This document shows, piece by piece, positions 54,439 through 63,942 of a stretch of 64,000 bases of DNA. This stretch comes from Micrococcaceae bacterium RIT 802 (GTDB lineage: Bacteria; Actinomycetota; Actinomycetes; Actinomycetales; Micrococcaceae). A program made the position numbers and the translations under genes. A model generated the notes under the pieces. That model made no database searches. It had not been told where the DNA came from and saw only the letters and a list, made by a program, of their open reading frames with translations. The stretch lies in the NCBI GenBank assembly GCA_016892645.1, contig JAFEMX010000017.1, positions 22,800 to 86,799 on the forward strand. Reading direction: 5' to 3'. Position 1 is the stretch's first letter; every line of letters begins with the position of its first letter.

Positions 54439-54467
54439 TTGACATGCTTTTGAGTCGGTCCTACGAT
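54439..54467 (+). promoter_or_regulatory. Promoter of the ScyD/ScyE-like gene
   Basis: TTGACA (54439-54444), exactly 17 bases, TACGAT (54462-54467). The -35 is a perfect consensus. Predicted transcription start near 54474. Confidence 0.7.
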
Positions 54468-54473
54468 CACCTC

Positions 54474-54665
54474 ACGCGTGGCCTCGTGCCGCGGCAGCGC
54501 GGAGGCCACTGGGGGAAGCGCCGGCTTCCTTCCGCCCTTGTGGGCGTGCATCATCACCGCCGTGGCGGGACGTCCGCTCATGTGCCAGTGCTTCCCCCAC
54601 TTGGCGGCGACTTCCGGAGTAGCACCCCCGTGCCGGCATCCCGGCACGCTCCCGATCGGATCATC
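54474..54665 (+). other. Heavily folded 5' leader of the ScyD/ScyE-like gene
   Basis: The 365-base truB-scyD spacer has no gene. Its 3' half would be transcribed as a 190-nt leader with: GTGGCCTC/GAGGCCAC (54478-54485 with 54502-54509); TGGGGGAAGC/GCTTCCCCCA (54510-54519 with 54590-54599); a competing CACTGG/CCAGTG register (54507-54512 with 54585-54590); CGCCC/GGGCG inside; and CGTGCCGG-CATC-CCGGCACG (54629-54648) ending 17 bases before the ATG. No known riboswitch class is recognised. Confidence 0.5.
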
Positions 54666-55784
54666 ATGAGATTTCGTTCCATCGCGGCCTCCGCCGCCGC
54701 TGCAGCATTCGCCATCACCTTGACGTCGGGCCCGGCCCTGGCCCATCCCGGCCGGTCCGGACATGGGCATGGCCATTCCTCCCCGCCGACCAGCCGCGTC
54801 GTCGACGTGGCGGATGGCCTCATATCCCCCTTGAAGGTGGCCTTCGGTCCCCACAACAGCTACCTGGTGGCCGAATCGATGGCCGGGATGCTGACGCGCA
54901 TCGACTCCCGCGGACACCAGCGCACGCTGGTCTCGGCGCCGGGCAAGGAGATCGCCGGGGTGTCCTACCGCCGGGGCACCACCTACTACACGCAGAACGA
55001 CCAGGCGGAGAATCCGGAGGAGCCACCGTCCACGCTGCTGCCGGCAAAGCTCAAGAGCCTGGACAGCAGGGGGCACACCCGCACCCTGGCCGACCTGAGC
55101 ACCTTCGAGAAGCGCCACGATCCCGACGGCCGGACCGTCTATGGAGTCCGCAAGATCAGCGCATCGTGCCTCGCGCAGGCGCCGTTCCTCCAGAGCAGGG
55201 GCGAGGTGTTCTCGCATCCGTATTCGACCGTTCCCACCAGGAACGGCGTGTACGTGGGCGACGCCGGCGCCAACGCCATCCTCTATGTCTCCCACCGAGG
55301 ACACGTGAAGCTCGTGAAGAGGGTCCCCGCCGAGCCGATCACCATCGACGACGCCGTGGTGGCCTCCGCCGCCGCAGGAGGAATGGTGGTGCCGGACTGC
55401 GCCAAGGGCCTGACGTATTGGATGCAGGCCGTGCCGACCGACATCGAGATACGCGGCAGCTGGCTGTACTACTCGGTCCTTCCGGGAGCGCCCGGTGAGG
55501 AGCTCGGCCACGGGAAGGTCTACCGGACCAACCTGCATTCCGGAAGGACGCAGCTGCTGGCCTCCGGACTGCAGGCACCGACCGGTGTGGCCGTGGGAGA
55601 GCGTGGAACCGTGTACGTCTCAGAGCTGTTCGGCGACCGGATCTCCCGTATCGGCCACCACCGCGCCACCACGCTGGCCACCCCGACCATGCCCGCCGAC
55701 ATCGAGGTCTCGGGACACACGATGATCGCGGTCACCGAGGCACTGGCGCCCACCGGGAAGCTGGTGAAGATGCGGGTCTGGTGA
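54666..55784 (+). CDS. Secreted ScyD/ScyE family beta-propeller protein
   Basis: A 372-aa exported protein. A Sec signal peptide (about residues 1-28, ending in PALAHP) is followed by a His/Gly-rich stretch (HPGRSGHGHGH) that could bind metal. The body contains NHL-like repeats (VAFGPHNSYLVAES..GMLTRID, GVYVGDAGANAILYV, GVAVGERGTVYVSELFGDRISRI), the pattern of ScyD/ScyE proteins. Function unknown. Two Cys may pair. It sits on the plus strand between truB and rbfA, interrupting a usually contiguous operon. Confidence 0.8.
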   Translation: MRFRSIAASAAAAAFAITLTSGPALAHPGRSGHGHGHSSPPTSRVVDVADGLISPLKVAFGPHNSYLVAESMAGMLTRIDSRGHQRTLVSAPGKEIAGVSYRRGTTYYTQNDQAENPEEPPSTLLPAKLKSLDSRGHTRTLADLSTFEKRHDPDGRTVYGVRKISASCLAQAPFLQSRGEVFSHPYSTVPTRNGVYVGDAGANAILYVSHRGHVKLVKRVPAEPITIDDAVVASAAAGGMVVPDCAKGLTYWMQAVPTDIEIRGSWLYYSVLPGAPGEELGHGKVYRTNLHSGRTQLLASGLQAPTGVAVGERGTVYVSELFGDRISRIGHHRATTLATPTMPADIEVSGHTMIAVTEALAPTGKLVKMRVW

Positions 55785-55804
55785 CGCCTCCTGCACGACA
55801 AAAG

Positions 55805-55852
55805 GGCGGTGACGGTGCCGGCCACCAGACGGTGGTCGGCACCGGCACCGCC
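55805..55852. terminator. Long hairpin between ScyD-like gene and rbfA
   Basis: A stem of about 20 bp with a few mismatches (55805-55826 against 55831-55852). On the minus strand it is followed by CTTTTGT, so it terminates the rimP-to-rbfA message; it may also act on the plus strand. Confidence 0.8.
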
Positions 55853-55901
55853 TGGTGTCCGCCCGTCGCAGCTTCACGCCGCGGCTGGCGGAATGGCGCG
55901 G

Positions 55902-56339
55902 CTAGTCCTGGTCCTCGTCGTCATCCGGGTGCTTATACGGGTCGGCGTCCCCGGCATGCTGGGCACCGGCCGCCAGGGCCGCCACCTCGGCGTCGCGTGC
56001 CTTGGCCTCGCGCAGCAGTTCCTCGAGATGGGAGGCGTTGACCGGGATTTCGTCGGCGACGAATTCCAGGGTCGGCGTCAGCCGGACGGTGAGGTTGCGG
56101 CCGACCTCCTTGCGCAGGATCCCCTTGGCCTTGGCCAGGCCGGCGGCGGCGTCGGCCTTCGCCTCGTCGTCGCCGAGCACGGTGTAGTAGACGGTCGCGT
56201 TTTGCAGGTCGTTGGTGACCCGGGCGTCGGTGATCGTCACGCTTTCGACGCGCGGATCCTTCACGACCTTGCCGAGCGACTGCGCGACCAGGACCTTGAT
56301 GCGTTGCGCGAGCCGTGCCGCGCGTGCCGGATCGGCCAT
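55902..56339 (-). CDS. rbfA: Ribosome-binding factor A
   Basis: A 145-aa KH-fold protein that assists 30S maturation at the 16S 5' end. The family features KDPRVESVTITDARVTNDLQNATVYYTV and RLTPTLEFVADE are intact; a 30-residue acidic tail (DPYKHPDDDEDQD) is added. It is the last gene of rimP-nusA-ylxR-infB-rbfA, 108 bases after infB. Confidence 0.95.
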   Translation of the reverse strand: MADPARAARLAQRIKVLVAQSLGKVVKDPRVESVTITDARVTNDLQNATVYYTVLGDDEAKADAAAGLAKAKGILRKEVGRNLTVRLTPTLEFVADEIPVNASHLEELLREAKARDAEVAALAAGAQHAGDADPYKHPDDDEDQD

Positions 56340-56447
56340 GATGCCCTCCTGGGGGTTCAGTGTGCTGGTTGGTGCATTAAGAGTAGGACCGACGACGCCG
56401 GACGCCCGCCCGTAAGGCGAGCGTCCGGCGTCGTACGGGGTTCGCGC

Positions 56448-59267
56448 CTAGGCGCGGGGCTTCTCGCGCATCTCGTACGTCTCGATGAAGTCGCCTTCCT
56501 TGACGTCGTTGAACGAGCCCAGGCCGATACCACATTCGAAGTCCGTACGGACCTCGGTGGCGTCGTCCTTGAAGCGCTTCAGCGAGTCGACGGTGAGGTT
56601 CTCGCCGATGACCTTGCCGTCACGGGTGACGCGCGCCTTGGAGTTGCGTCGGATCGTGCCGGAGCGGACGATCGAGCCGGCAATGTTGCCGAACTTCGAG
56701 GAACGGAAGACCTCGCGGACCTCCGCGGTGCCCAGCTGGGCCTCCTCGTATTCCGGCTTCAGCATGCCCTTCAACGCCAGTTCGATGTCATCGATCGCCG
56801 CGTAGATGACCGAGTAGAAGCGCATGTCAACGCCCTCCTTGTCGGCCAGGTCAGCGACGCGCTCCGCCGGCTTCACGTTGAAGCCGATGATGATCGCGTT
56901 GTCCACGGTCGCGAGGTTGACGTCGTTCTGCGTGATGGCGCCGACGCCGCGGTGGATGACGCGCAGCTGCACGCCTTCGCCCACGTCGATCTTCAGCAGC
57001 GAATCCTCGAGGGCCTCCACGGCACCGGACACGTCACCCTTGAGGATGAGGTTGAGGGTGTCGATCTTGCCTTCCGCCACTGCCTGGTCGAAGTCTTCGA
57101 GGGTGATGCGCTTGCGGCGCTTGGCCAGCTGGGCGTTGCGGTCCGCTGCTTCACGCTTTTCGGCGATCTGGCGCGCTGTCCGTTCGTCCGAGGTGACCAG
57201 GAACGTGTCGCCGGCCCGCGGGACGGTGGACAGTCCGAGCACCTGGACCGGACGGGACGGGCCCGCCGTTTCCAGGTTTTCGCCGTTCTCGTTGAACATC
57301 GCACGGACACGCCCGTGGGCCTGGCCGGCAACGATGGTGTCGCCGACGTTCAGCGTGCCGGACTGCACCAGCACGGTGGCCACTGCACCACGGCCCTTGT
57401 CGAGGTTGGCCTCGATGGCGATGCCGCGGGCATCCTTGTCCGGGTTGGCGCGCATGTCGAGTGCGGCGTCCGCGGTGAGCAGGACCGCCTCGAGCAGCTC
57501 GTCGATGCCCATGTTCTTCAGCGCGGAGACCGGTACGAACATGGTGTCGCCACCGTATTCCTCGGGGACGACGCCGTATTCGGCGAGCTGGCCCTTGACC
57601 TTGTCCGGGTTGGCGGAGTCCTTGTCGATCTTGTTCACCGCGACCACGATCGGCACGTTTGCCGCCTGGGCGTGGTTGAGTGCCTCGATGGTCTGCGGCA
57701 TGACGCCGTCATCCGCGGCGACGACGAGCACCGCGATGTCGGTGACCTTCGCACCACGGGCACGCATGGCGGTGAACGCCTCGTGGCCCGGGGTATCGAT
57801 GAACGTGATGGCACGCTCGATGCCCTCGTGCTCGTGGTTGATCTGGTACGCACCAATGTGCTGGGTGATGCCGCCGGCCTCGCCCTCGATGACGTTGGTC
57901 TTGCGGACCGCGTCCAGCAGGCGGGTCTTGCCGTGGTCGACGTGACCCATGACGGTGACCACCGGCGGGCGGACGCTGAGATCCTCGTCCCCCTCGTCCT
58001 CGAGCTCCTGGTCCAGGTCGATCGAGAAGGACTCGAGCAGCTCGCGTTCCTCGTCCTCCGGGGACACGATCTGGACCTTGTAGCCCAGTTCGGCGCCGAG
58101 GACGTCGAAGGTGCCCTCGTCCAGCGACTGGGTGGCCGTGGCCATTTCGCCGAGGTGGAACAGGACGGTCACCAGTGCTGCGGGGTTCGCCTCGATCTTG
58201 TCGGCGAAGTCGGTGATGGAGGCGCCGCGACGAAGGCGCACGATGGTCTCCCCGTTGCCGCGGGGAACGCTCACGCCGCCCAGCGACGGTGCGCTCATCT
58301 GCTCCAGTTCCTGGCGCTTGGCACGCTTCGACTTGCGCTGCTTGCCGCGGCCGGCTCCTCCCTTGCCGAAGGCACCCTGGGTGCCGCCGCGTCCGCGACC
58401 GCCACCCTTGCCGCCGAAACCGCCACCGGGTGCTCCCCCGGGGCGTCCGGGTGCGCCGCCGCGTCCCGGCGCGCCGGGACGACCTGCGCCGGCGGGTGCC
58501 GGGCGCTCGGTGCGGTTGGGCATCATGCCCGGAGTGGGGCGGGGCCCACCCGGACGGGCACCGGGTGCACCCGCACCGGCGCCGGGGCGCGCTGCTCCCG
58601 GACGCGGGGCACCGGGACGGGGGCCACCGGATCCTGCCGGCGGACGCGGTCCGCCCTGGCCGGCGGGCGCACCGGAGCGCATGCCCTGCTGGGGTGCGAA
58701 CGGGTTGTTCCCGGGGCGGGGACCGCCGGGGCGGTTGCCCTGACGGGCACCGGGGCGGGGGCCACCGGGACCGGAGTCCTTGCCGCGCATGCCCTGCTGC
58801 GACGAGAACGGGTTGTTGCCCGGACGCGGAGCGCCCGGCTTGGCCGACGTCGGACGCGGCGCAGCCGACTTCTCGACGGCGGGCTGTTCGGCTACGGGCT
58901 GCTCGGAAGCTGACTTTTCCGCGGCCGGTGCCGGCGCGGCGGGAGCTGCTTCTGCCTTGGCTGGTTCAGCCGGTGCTGCTGCAGCCGGCTTCGGGGCCGG
59001 GCGGGCTCCGGGGCGTGGCGCGTCGGACGTCGGGGTTCCGGGGGCCGCCGATGCGGGACTCGCCGGCTTGGTGCCAGGCGTGGCAGCTGCCGGGGCCTTG
59101 GCGGCCGGCTGCTGGGGGAAGGCTCCCCGTAGTTTCTTGACTACGGGCGCTTCAATGGTCGAAGAGGCGGAACGGACGAATTCGCCCATCTCCTGCAGTT
59201 TTGCCACTGCATCCTTCGAAGTGATGCCGAGCTCTTTGGCGAGCTCGTGTACGCGGACCTTGGCCAC
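56448..59267 (-). CDS. infB: Translation initiation factor IF-2
   Basis: A 939-aa GTPase that brings initiator tRNA to the 30S subunit and promotes subunit joining. The short N-terminal domain ([12 protein letters not shown]) is followed by a long Ala/Pro and Gly/Arg/Pro-rich disordered region (about residues 55-325, usual in actinobacteria), then the G domain with [16 protein letters not shown] and NKID, and domains II-IV. The GTG at 59267 with AGGAGAAAT sets the start. The 161-base gap to ylxR holds an ACTGATCAGT palindrome and no gene. Confidence 0.97.
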   Translation of the reverse strand: MAKVRVHELAKELGITSKDAVAKLQEMGEFVRSASSTIEAPVVKKLRGAFPQQPAAKAPAAATPGTKPASPASAAPGTPTSDAPRPGARPAPKPAAAAPAEPAKAEAAPAAPAPAAEKSASEQPVAEQPAVEKSAAPRPTSAKPGAPRPGNNPFSSQQGMRGKDSGPGGPRPGARQGNRPGGPRPGNNPFAPQQGMRSGAPAGQGGPRPPAGSGGPRPGAPRPGAARPGAGAGAPGARPGGPRPTPGMMPNRTERPAPAGAGRPGAPGRGGAPGRPGGAPGGGFGGKGGGRGRGGTQGAFGKGGAGRGKQRKSKRAKRQELEQMSAPSLGGVSVPRGNGETIVRLRRGASITDFADKIEANPAALVTVLFHLGEMATATQSLDEGTFDVLGAELGYKVQIVSPEDEERELLESFSIDLDQELEDEGDEDLSVRPPVVTVMGHVDHGKTRLLDAVRKTNVIEGEAGGITQHIGAYQINHEHEGIERAITFIDTPGHEAFTAMRARGAKVTDIAVLVVAADDGVMPQTIEALNHAQAANVPIVVAVNKIDKDSANPDKVKGQLAEYGVVPEEYGGDTMFVPVSALKNMGIDELLEAVLLTADAALDMRANPDKDARGIAIEANLDKGRGAVATVLVQSGTLNVGDTIVAGQAHGRVRAMFNENGENLETAGPSRPVQVLGLSTVPRAGDTFLVTSDERTARQIAEKREAADRNAQLAKRRKRITLEDFDQAVAEGKIDTLNLILKGDVSGAVEALEDSLLKIDVGEGVQLRVIHRGVGAITQNDVNLATVDNAIIIGFNVKPAERVADLADKEGVDMRFYSVIYAAIDDIELALKGMLKPEYEEAQLGTAEVREVFRSSKFGNIAGSIVRSGTIRRNSKARVTRDGKVIGENLTVDSLKRFKDDATEVRTDFECGIGLGSFNDVKEGDFIETYEMREKPRA

Positions 59268-59428
59268 ATTTCTCCTGTCTCGGTCCGCCCCTGCACTCAC
59301 TTCTTACCGGGTGCGAACCGTCTTTTTTGGGCTTGGCCGGCATCCACCGCGTGGCGGCATGCCGATCGTTGCGCTTAACTGATCAGTCATAGCTAGGCGC
59401 TCATCGCTTGACACTCATCGGGTTTCCA

Positions 59429-59752
59429 TCAGATTTCTGACCCGCTTTCACGTTTGACGGTTGATGCGGTGCTGCCACCCGGCGGGTGCGCACCCAATGC
59501 TGCCAACGCCGATTCCACCTGCGAGTCGTCCACCGGGGCCCTGAAGGCCCTGGAGTACGCCCGCCGTTTCACGGCACGGGCTGCACATTCCGGCGTGGGG
59601 TGCAACCAAGCACCCCTGCCGGACTTGCGACGGCTGGGATCCGGAACGGCAAACGAACCGGTTCCTTCAATCACCCAACGCAACAACTGGTCCTGGTCCG
59701 TCGTTTCCCGGCACCCGATGCACGTGCGCTGCGGCTGATGCTGCGAGCTCAC
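59429..59752 (-). CDS. YlxR family RNA-binding protein (DUF448)
   Basis: A 107-aa protein of the YlxR family. The characteristic RTCIGCRETTDQDQLLRWV, with GRGAWLHPTPECAARAVKRRAYSRAF, matches the basic RNA-binding fold that lies between nusA and infB in most Gram-positives. The start is uncertain: GTG 59752 is proposed; TTG 59764 touches the AGGAG and is too close to it. Role in transcription/translation is suggested by context only. Confidence 0.88.
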   Translation of the reverse strand: MSSQHQPQRTCIGCRETTDQDQLLRWVIEGTGSFAVPDPSRRKSGRGAWLHPTPECAARAVKRRAYSRAFRAPVDDSQVESALAALGAHPPGGSTASTVKRESGSEI

Positions 59753-59850
59753 GTCGGAGGTCAACTCCTGGGTTGGGGATGGCCGGACCTGACCGGACCA
59801 CAGACCAGTCTACCGCTTTTCGCGCCGACCATGGGGCACGGCGCCCGCGC

Positions 59851-60849
59851 TCACTCGGGGCGGACCGCTTCGACACGACCCTGCGGGTGGGCATCGGAGG
59901 AAATGTCGATCCGCCAGCCTGTGAGTTTGGCCGCCAGACGGGCATTCTGTCCTTCCTTGCCGATGGCCAGTGATAGCTGGTAATCCGGAACCACGACATG
60001 TGCTTGCCGGATGGCCTCGTCCACAATGGTGACCGACTTGACCTTCGATGGGGACAAGGCGTTGGCGATGAAGCGCGCCGGGTCCTCGTTGTAGTCGACG
60101 ATGTCGATCTTCTCGTCGTGCAATTCGTTCATCACGGCGCGCACGCGAGATCCCATCTCGCCGATACATGCGCCCTTCGCATTGACACCGGCTTTCGTAG
60201 CCCGGACGGCGATCTTGGTGCGATGCCCGGCCTCGCGGGCCAGCGAAACGATTTCGACGGTCCCATCCGCGATCTCCGGGACCTCGAGTTCGAAGAGCCG
60301 ACGGACGAGGTTCGGATGCGAACGCGAAAGGGTGATCGAGGGGCCCTTGGGCCCCTTGCGCACATCGGTGACGTAGGCGCGGATACGCGATCCGTGGAGG
60401 TACTTCTCCCCCGGGACCTGCTCTGGCGGCGGCAGCAATGCCTCGATGGTGCCCAGGTTGACCTGGATCATGATCGGATTGTTGCCTTGCTGGATCTGCC
60501 CAGAGATCAGCTCGCCCTCCTTGCCCTTGAACTGGCCCAGGATATTGTCGTCCTCCACGTCCCGCAGACGCTGCAGGATGATCTGACGGGCAGTGCTGGC
60601 AGCGATGCGACCGAATCCTTCGGGGGTGTCGTCGAACTCGCCGACCGACGTGCCGTCCTCGTCGATTTCGGTGGCCCAGATGGTCACGCGCCCGGTCTTC
60701 TGGTCCAGCTCGGCCCGAGCCTGATCGATGGCACCCGGCGACTTGTGGTACGCCATCACCAGGGCCTGCTCGATGGTCGGGATGATCAGGTGAAGCGGGA
60801 TTTCGCGCTCCGATTCGAGGAGTCGCAGTGCGCTCATATCGATGTCCAT
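59851..60849 (-). CDS. nusA: Transcription elongation factor NusA
   Basis: A 332-aa RNA polymerase-binding factor controlling pausing, termination and antitermination. It has an N-terminal domain (1-105), S1 domain (about 112-180, GELISGQIQQGNNPIMIQVN), and two KH domains (VRATKAGVNAKGACIGEMGSRV and LSLAIGKEGQNARLAAKLTGW). The acidic C-terminal repeats of E. coli NusA are absent, normal for this phylum. One base separates it from rimP. Confidence 0.96.
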   Translation of the reverse strand: MDIDMSALRLLESEREIPLHLIIPTIEQALVMAYHKSPGAIDQARAELDQKTGRVTIWATEIDEDGTSVGEFDDTPEGFGRIAASTARQIILQRLRDVEDDNILGQFKGKEGELISGQIQQGNNPIMIQVNLGTIEALLPPPEQVPGEKYLHGSRIRAYVTDVRKGPKGPSITLSRSHPNLVRRLFELEVPEIADGTVEIVSLAREAGHRTKIAVRATKAGVNAKGACIGEMGSRVRAVMNELHDEKIDIVDYNEDPARFIANALSPSKVKSVTIVDEAIRQAHVVVPDYQLSLAIGKEGQNARLAAKLTGWRIDISSDAHPQGRVEAVRPE

Positions 60850-60850
60850 G

Positions 60851-61417
60851 TCAGGCCTCCTGCGCCTCGTCGATCTCTACTGCTTCGTCGTCCAGGGGCC
60901 CTGAACGGGTGAATTCAACCTCGACCACACCGCGACGGATGGTGTCGTAGGCAAGCGTTCGGGGTTCGCCCTGCTTCGGCTTCATGCCCTTCTTGACCGG
61001 AATGTCGGGCACGACCGTGATCTTCTCGTCATCGGCGGCCGTGAGGCGGCCGGTGATGTTGTCCTCGCCCATGAGGTTGACCTTTACCAGACGGCCGATG
61101 TTGCGGCGCCAATGCCGTGGAAGGGTCAGCGGGCGGCCGACACCGGGAGATGAGACCTCGAGGTCGTAGGCCACTCCGGGCTCCACCGGCGAACGGTCCA
61201 TGGCCTCGGAAACGGCCTGCGACACCTCTGCCAGCGTGTCCAAATCGACGTTCCCTGTGCCGTCGACCAGGTCGATGATGACGTTGACCGTGCGGTGGTC
61301 GGCGCCCGAATGGACCTCGACGTCTTCGATAAGGAGATGGTGGGCGGAAACGGTGGGTTCCAGATACTCCTTGAGCCGCTGTCCTTCGGACGGGGTGCTT
61401 GCCGGCTGTTCGGACAT
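60851..61417 (-). CDS. rimP: Ribosome maturation factor RimP
   Basis: A 188-aa two-domain protein for 30S assembly around S12. The N-terminal domain shows LEVSSPGVGRPL with the VNVIIDLVDGTGNVDLDTLAEVSQAVSEAMD region; the C-terminal Sm-like domain ends in an acidic tail. ATG 61417 has GGAGG at 5 bases. It is the first gene of the nusA-infB unit; the 186-base spacer to the divergent DUF4439 gene carries the promoters but none is clear-cut. Confidence 0.94.
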   Translation of the reverse strand: MSEQPASTPSEGQRLKEYLEPTVSAHHLLIEDVEVHSGADHRTVNVIIDLVDGTGNVDLDTLAEVSQAVSEAMDRSPVEPGVAYDLEVSSPGVGRPLTLPRHWRRNIGRLVKVNLMGEDNITGRLTAADDEKITVVPDIPVKKGMKPKQGEPRTLAYDTIRRGVVEVEFTRSGPLDDEAVEIDEAQEA

Positions 61418-61603
61418 GACTTCCTCCCACATATTCGATGTTGTGCGTACCAGAGTATCGACATTTCCACGGCCCCGCCGACGTTGCCGTGCCGAACCTG
61501 CATCACCAACGACGCCATGGCCACCCCGACAGCTCATTCGGGTTCCCGGCACCGGATGGCGTGGACGCCTCATCGTGAGCCCCGTCGTGGGATGATCGTG
61601 TCG

Positions 61604-62893
61604 ATGGATACGCGCTCCCGTTCCCCCGAATCCCCCCGACGCACACGTCGGCGCGGCCCCTCCTTTCGCGTGAAGCTCCTGCTCCGCCTGCTCGGGTTAC
61701 TGCTGGTAGCCGCGATCGTCGTTGGCATTGGCACAACGACCAGCAAGGGGTGGGGCCCGGATTTCCGCGGCGAAGGCCCCCAAATCAGCGCGGAAGAGGC
61801 AGCTTCGCGAAGCATGCTGGCCTTGGCCCGATCAGCCACGGACTTGGCCGCGGGTCCCGAGTCCCCGGACGACGGAAGTGCTGTCGGAACCGAACGGCCG
61901 ACGCCCGCCTCGCCCGCGGTTTCCTCGATGGCAGTCGGCGCCAAGTCAGCGCAGGAACTTGAGCGCGCGGCAAAGCTGTTACGCGACCATGTGGAACTTC
62001 TCACACCCGGCCTAGCTGCCCGGGTTGCCCAGGAGACGGCCACCGGTACGGTAACCGACGCACCGGCTATGCCCGACGCCAATTTGCCGGGGGCTCCGGG
62101 TGAGTCATCCGAAAACCCGACGACCGCGCTCGCCACTTCCGGTGCCGAGGCCCTAGCCCGGATCTCCTTGGAATTGGGCACCTCGGCCAACGCCCTCCTC
62201 GGGGCCGCCGCCACGGCCGAGCCCAGTGACGCCGCCGCCGTCATCGGGGCCGGCATTGAACAGCGTCTGGAAGCCCAACGACTTGCCTCACTGGTTCCCG
62301 ACGATGTCCAGACGAAGGAATTGCAGCAGGTCGAGATTGCGGAGACCGACACCGCATGGCATGAAACCCTGGCCAATCAACTTCCGGCTGGATCCTGCGT
62401 GGCGGACGACGCGCCATCCGGTTCCGGATCATCTGAAGCTACTTCGGCCGGGCCCGTTTCCGGCTCGGAAGAAACCGAAGCCGCGACGTCCGAACAGCAG
62501 CGGGCTGCCGATTCCATACTCAAGGCCTCTGATGCCGCTTTCCGACAGGCATACGGTTACCAAATGGCTGCCGTCAAGCACCCCGGCGCCGCGACCCGCC
62601 AGGGCGTGAAGCTTTCCGCCACCACATCTGAGCTAGGGCATCGGTTGGAGGACCTTCTACCGGCGGACTGTCCCCCCACCCGCGAGGCAGCCTATGCATT
62701 GCCCGACGGTTTCGATGCGGCGCCCATCGGATCGATTGCTGAATCGGAGGAACAACTGGCAGCCCTGCTGCGTGATGCCGCAGCGCGGGCACCGCAGGTC
62801 CTCCGCCCGGTCCTGATCACCGAAAGCTGGCTGTCGGCAGATCGATTCTTTGCCCTCTCGGGGAAGATTCCCGACCTCACCAAGACGGCGTAA
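61604..62893 (+). CDS. DUF4439 ferritin-like domain membrane protein
   Basis: A 429-aa protein with one N-terminal membrane anchor (about residues 22-44, LLLRLLGLLLVAAIVVGIG) and a large exterior Ala-rich part. The last 130 residues (ADSILKASDAAFRQAYGYQMAAV ... HRLEDLLPADCPPTREAAYALP) fit DUF4439, a ferritin-like four-helix bundle often next to rimP in actinobacteria; metal binding is unproven. ATG 61592 in frame is an alternative start. Its stop overlaps the next gene by 1 base (TAATG). Confidence 0.78.
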   Translation: MDTRSRSPESPRRTRRRGPSFRVKLLLRLLGLLLVAAIVVGIGTTTSKGWGPDFRGEGPQISAEEAASRSMLALARSATDLAAGPESPDDGSAVGTERPTPASPAVSSMAVGAKSAQELERAAKLLRDHVELLTPGLAARVAQETATGTVTDAPAMPDANLPGAPGESSENPTTALATSGAEALARISLELGTSANALLGAAATAEPSDAAAVIGAGIEQRLEAQRLASLVPDDVQTKELQQVEIAETDTAWHETLANQLPAGSCVADDAPSGSGSSEATSAGPVSGSEETEAATSEQQRAADSILKASDAAFRQAYGYQMAAVKHPGAATRQGVKLSATTSELGHRLEDLLPADCPPTREAAYALPDGFDAAPIGSIAESEEQLAALLRDAAARAPQVLRPVLITESWLSADRFFALSGKIPDLTKTA

Positions 62894-63912
62894 TGCACCC
62901 AGGCAATCCGGGCACCTTCCTGAGTCCGGGAGAGCTACCGGCCCAACTGCGTCACAACGCCCTGCGTACGCCCGGGGGCGCAGCGTGGCTCCGGGAACTC
63001 GAGGCGCGCATCACCGAGCAGTGCGACCACTGGAATGTTCGCCGCCAACCGGTTGACGGACAATTTTGGTTCGCCGGCCATGCTGGCGTCGTCGTTCCGG
63101 TTGTAGATGCCAACGGGAGGCAGCTGGCGCTCAAATACCAGATCCCCGCACCCGAACTGGCAACGGAGGCCGCCGCCCTCAGGCTGTGGTCCGGGAATGG
63201 CGCCGTGCGCCTCATCCGTGATGAGGCCGGCTTCCTGCTATTGGAAAGGCTGGATCCTGATCGGGATATTGCCCGCATTCCGCCCTTGATGGTTGGTGGA
63301 ATTTGGGGTGCAGTGATGAGGCAGCTGAGCCAACGCGTAGCCGAGCTGCCGGGGTCCGCCGAGGACACCGCACCCTTTGAACGGACCGACGCCGTCGCCG
63401 AACGTTGGAACGATGACTTGCCTGCCCGGTGGGCCGACCGGCAGGGGCTGCTCCCCCGCAGGCTACTCGAGGCTGGGCTGGAACTTTGTCAGACACGGGG
63501 TGCTGTGGGACGGCGCGACGGCGACGACTTCCTGGTCCACGCGGACTTGCACTACTTCAACGTGCTGGCGCGGCCCGAAACTGATGAGTACGTGGCCATC
63601 GACCCGCAAATGTACATCGGCGATCGGGAATTCGCCGTTCTTCCCATGCTCGACAACCGTCTGGGCGAACTCCCCGTCCGGGAGCCGGCTGCGGCTCTCC
63701 GGGCCCGGCTACGCCAGCTCAGCGACGCTGCGGGGTTGGATGCCGATCTCGCTACCGGATGGTCCATCGTCCGGGCGGTGGAAGACGTCCTGAGCTACTC
63801 AGAGCAAGGCCTGCCCCAGGATGCCGAACGCTCCCTGTGGGTGGCGAGCGCGCTGAGTCACGGCGACGTCTCGGTACTGCCCGACGTCCACCAGCTCAAA
63901 CCGCTGGTCTGA
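62893..63912 (+). CDS. Aminoglycoside phosphotransferase family kinase
   Basis: A 339-aa kinase-fold protein of the APH(6)/hydroxyurea phosphotransferase type. The catalytic loop FLVHADLHYFNVLA (H-x-D-L-H-x2-N) and the metal-binding DPQMYIGDREF are present; the N-lobe lysine is in QLALKYQIPAPE. Members can modify streptomycin-type drugs, but chromosomal copies in soil actinobacteria often act on unknown metabolites. It is coupled to the DUF4439 gene, which favours a housekeeping role (inference). Confidence 0.85.
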   Translation: MHPGNPGTFLSPGELPAQLRHNALRTPGGAAWLRELEARITEQCDHWNVRRQPVDGQFWFAGHAGVVVPVVDANGRQLALKYQIPAPELATEAAALRLWSGNGAVRLIRDEAGFLLLERLDPDRDIARIPPLMVGGIWGAVMRQLSQRVAELPGSAEDTAPFERTDAVAERWNDDLPARWADRQGLLPRRLLEAGLELCQTRGAVGRRDGDDFLVHADLHYFNVLARPETDEYVAIDPQMYIGDREFAVLPMLDNRLGELPVREPAAALRARLRQLSDAAGLDADLATGWSIVRAVEDVLSYSEQGLPQDAERSLWVASALSHGDVSVLPDVHQLKPLV

Positions 63913-63942
63913 ACCCACGATTCGCCGCCTGCCGGACATGTC

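Noticed and set aside
54474..54600. Cobalamin riboswitch in the ScyD-like leader
   Set aside because: A GCCACTG followed by GGGGGAAGC recalls the B12 box, but the flanking conserved blocks and architecture are missing.
55809..58913. Open frame of 1034 codons on the plus strand opposite rbfA and infB
   Set aside because: Low-complexity mirror of IF2 codon bias; no start site and no conserved motif.
59410..59415. TTGACA on the plus strand in the infB-ylxR spacer
   Set aside because: It points away from infB and ylxR and has no matching -10 or gene downstream on that strand.
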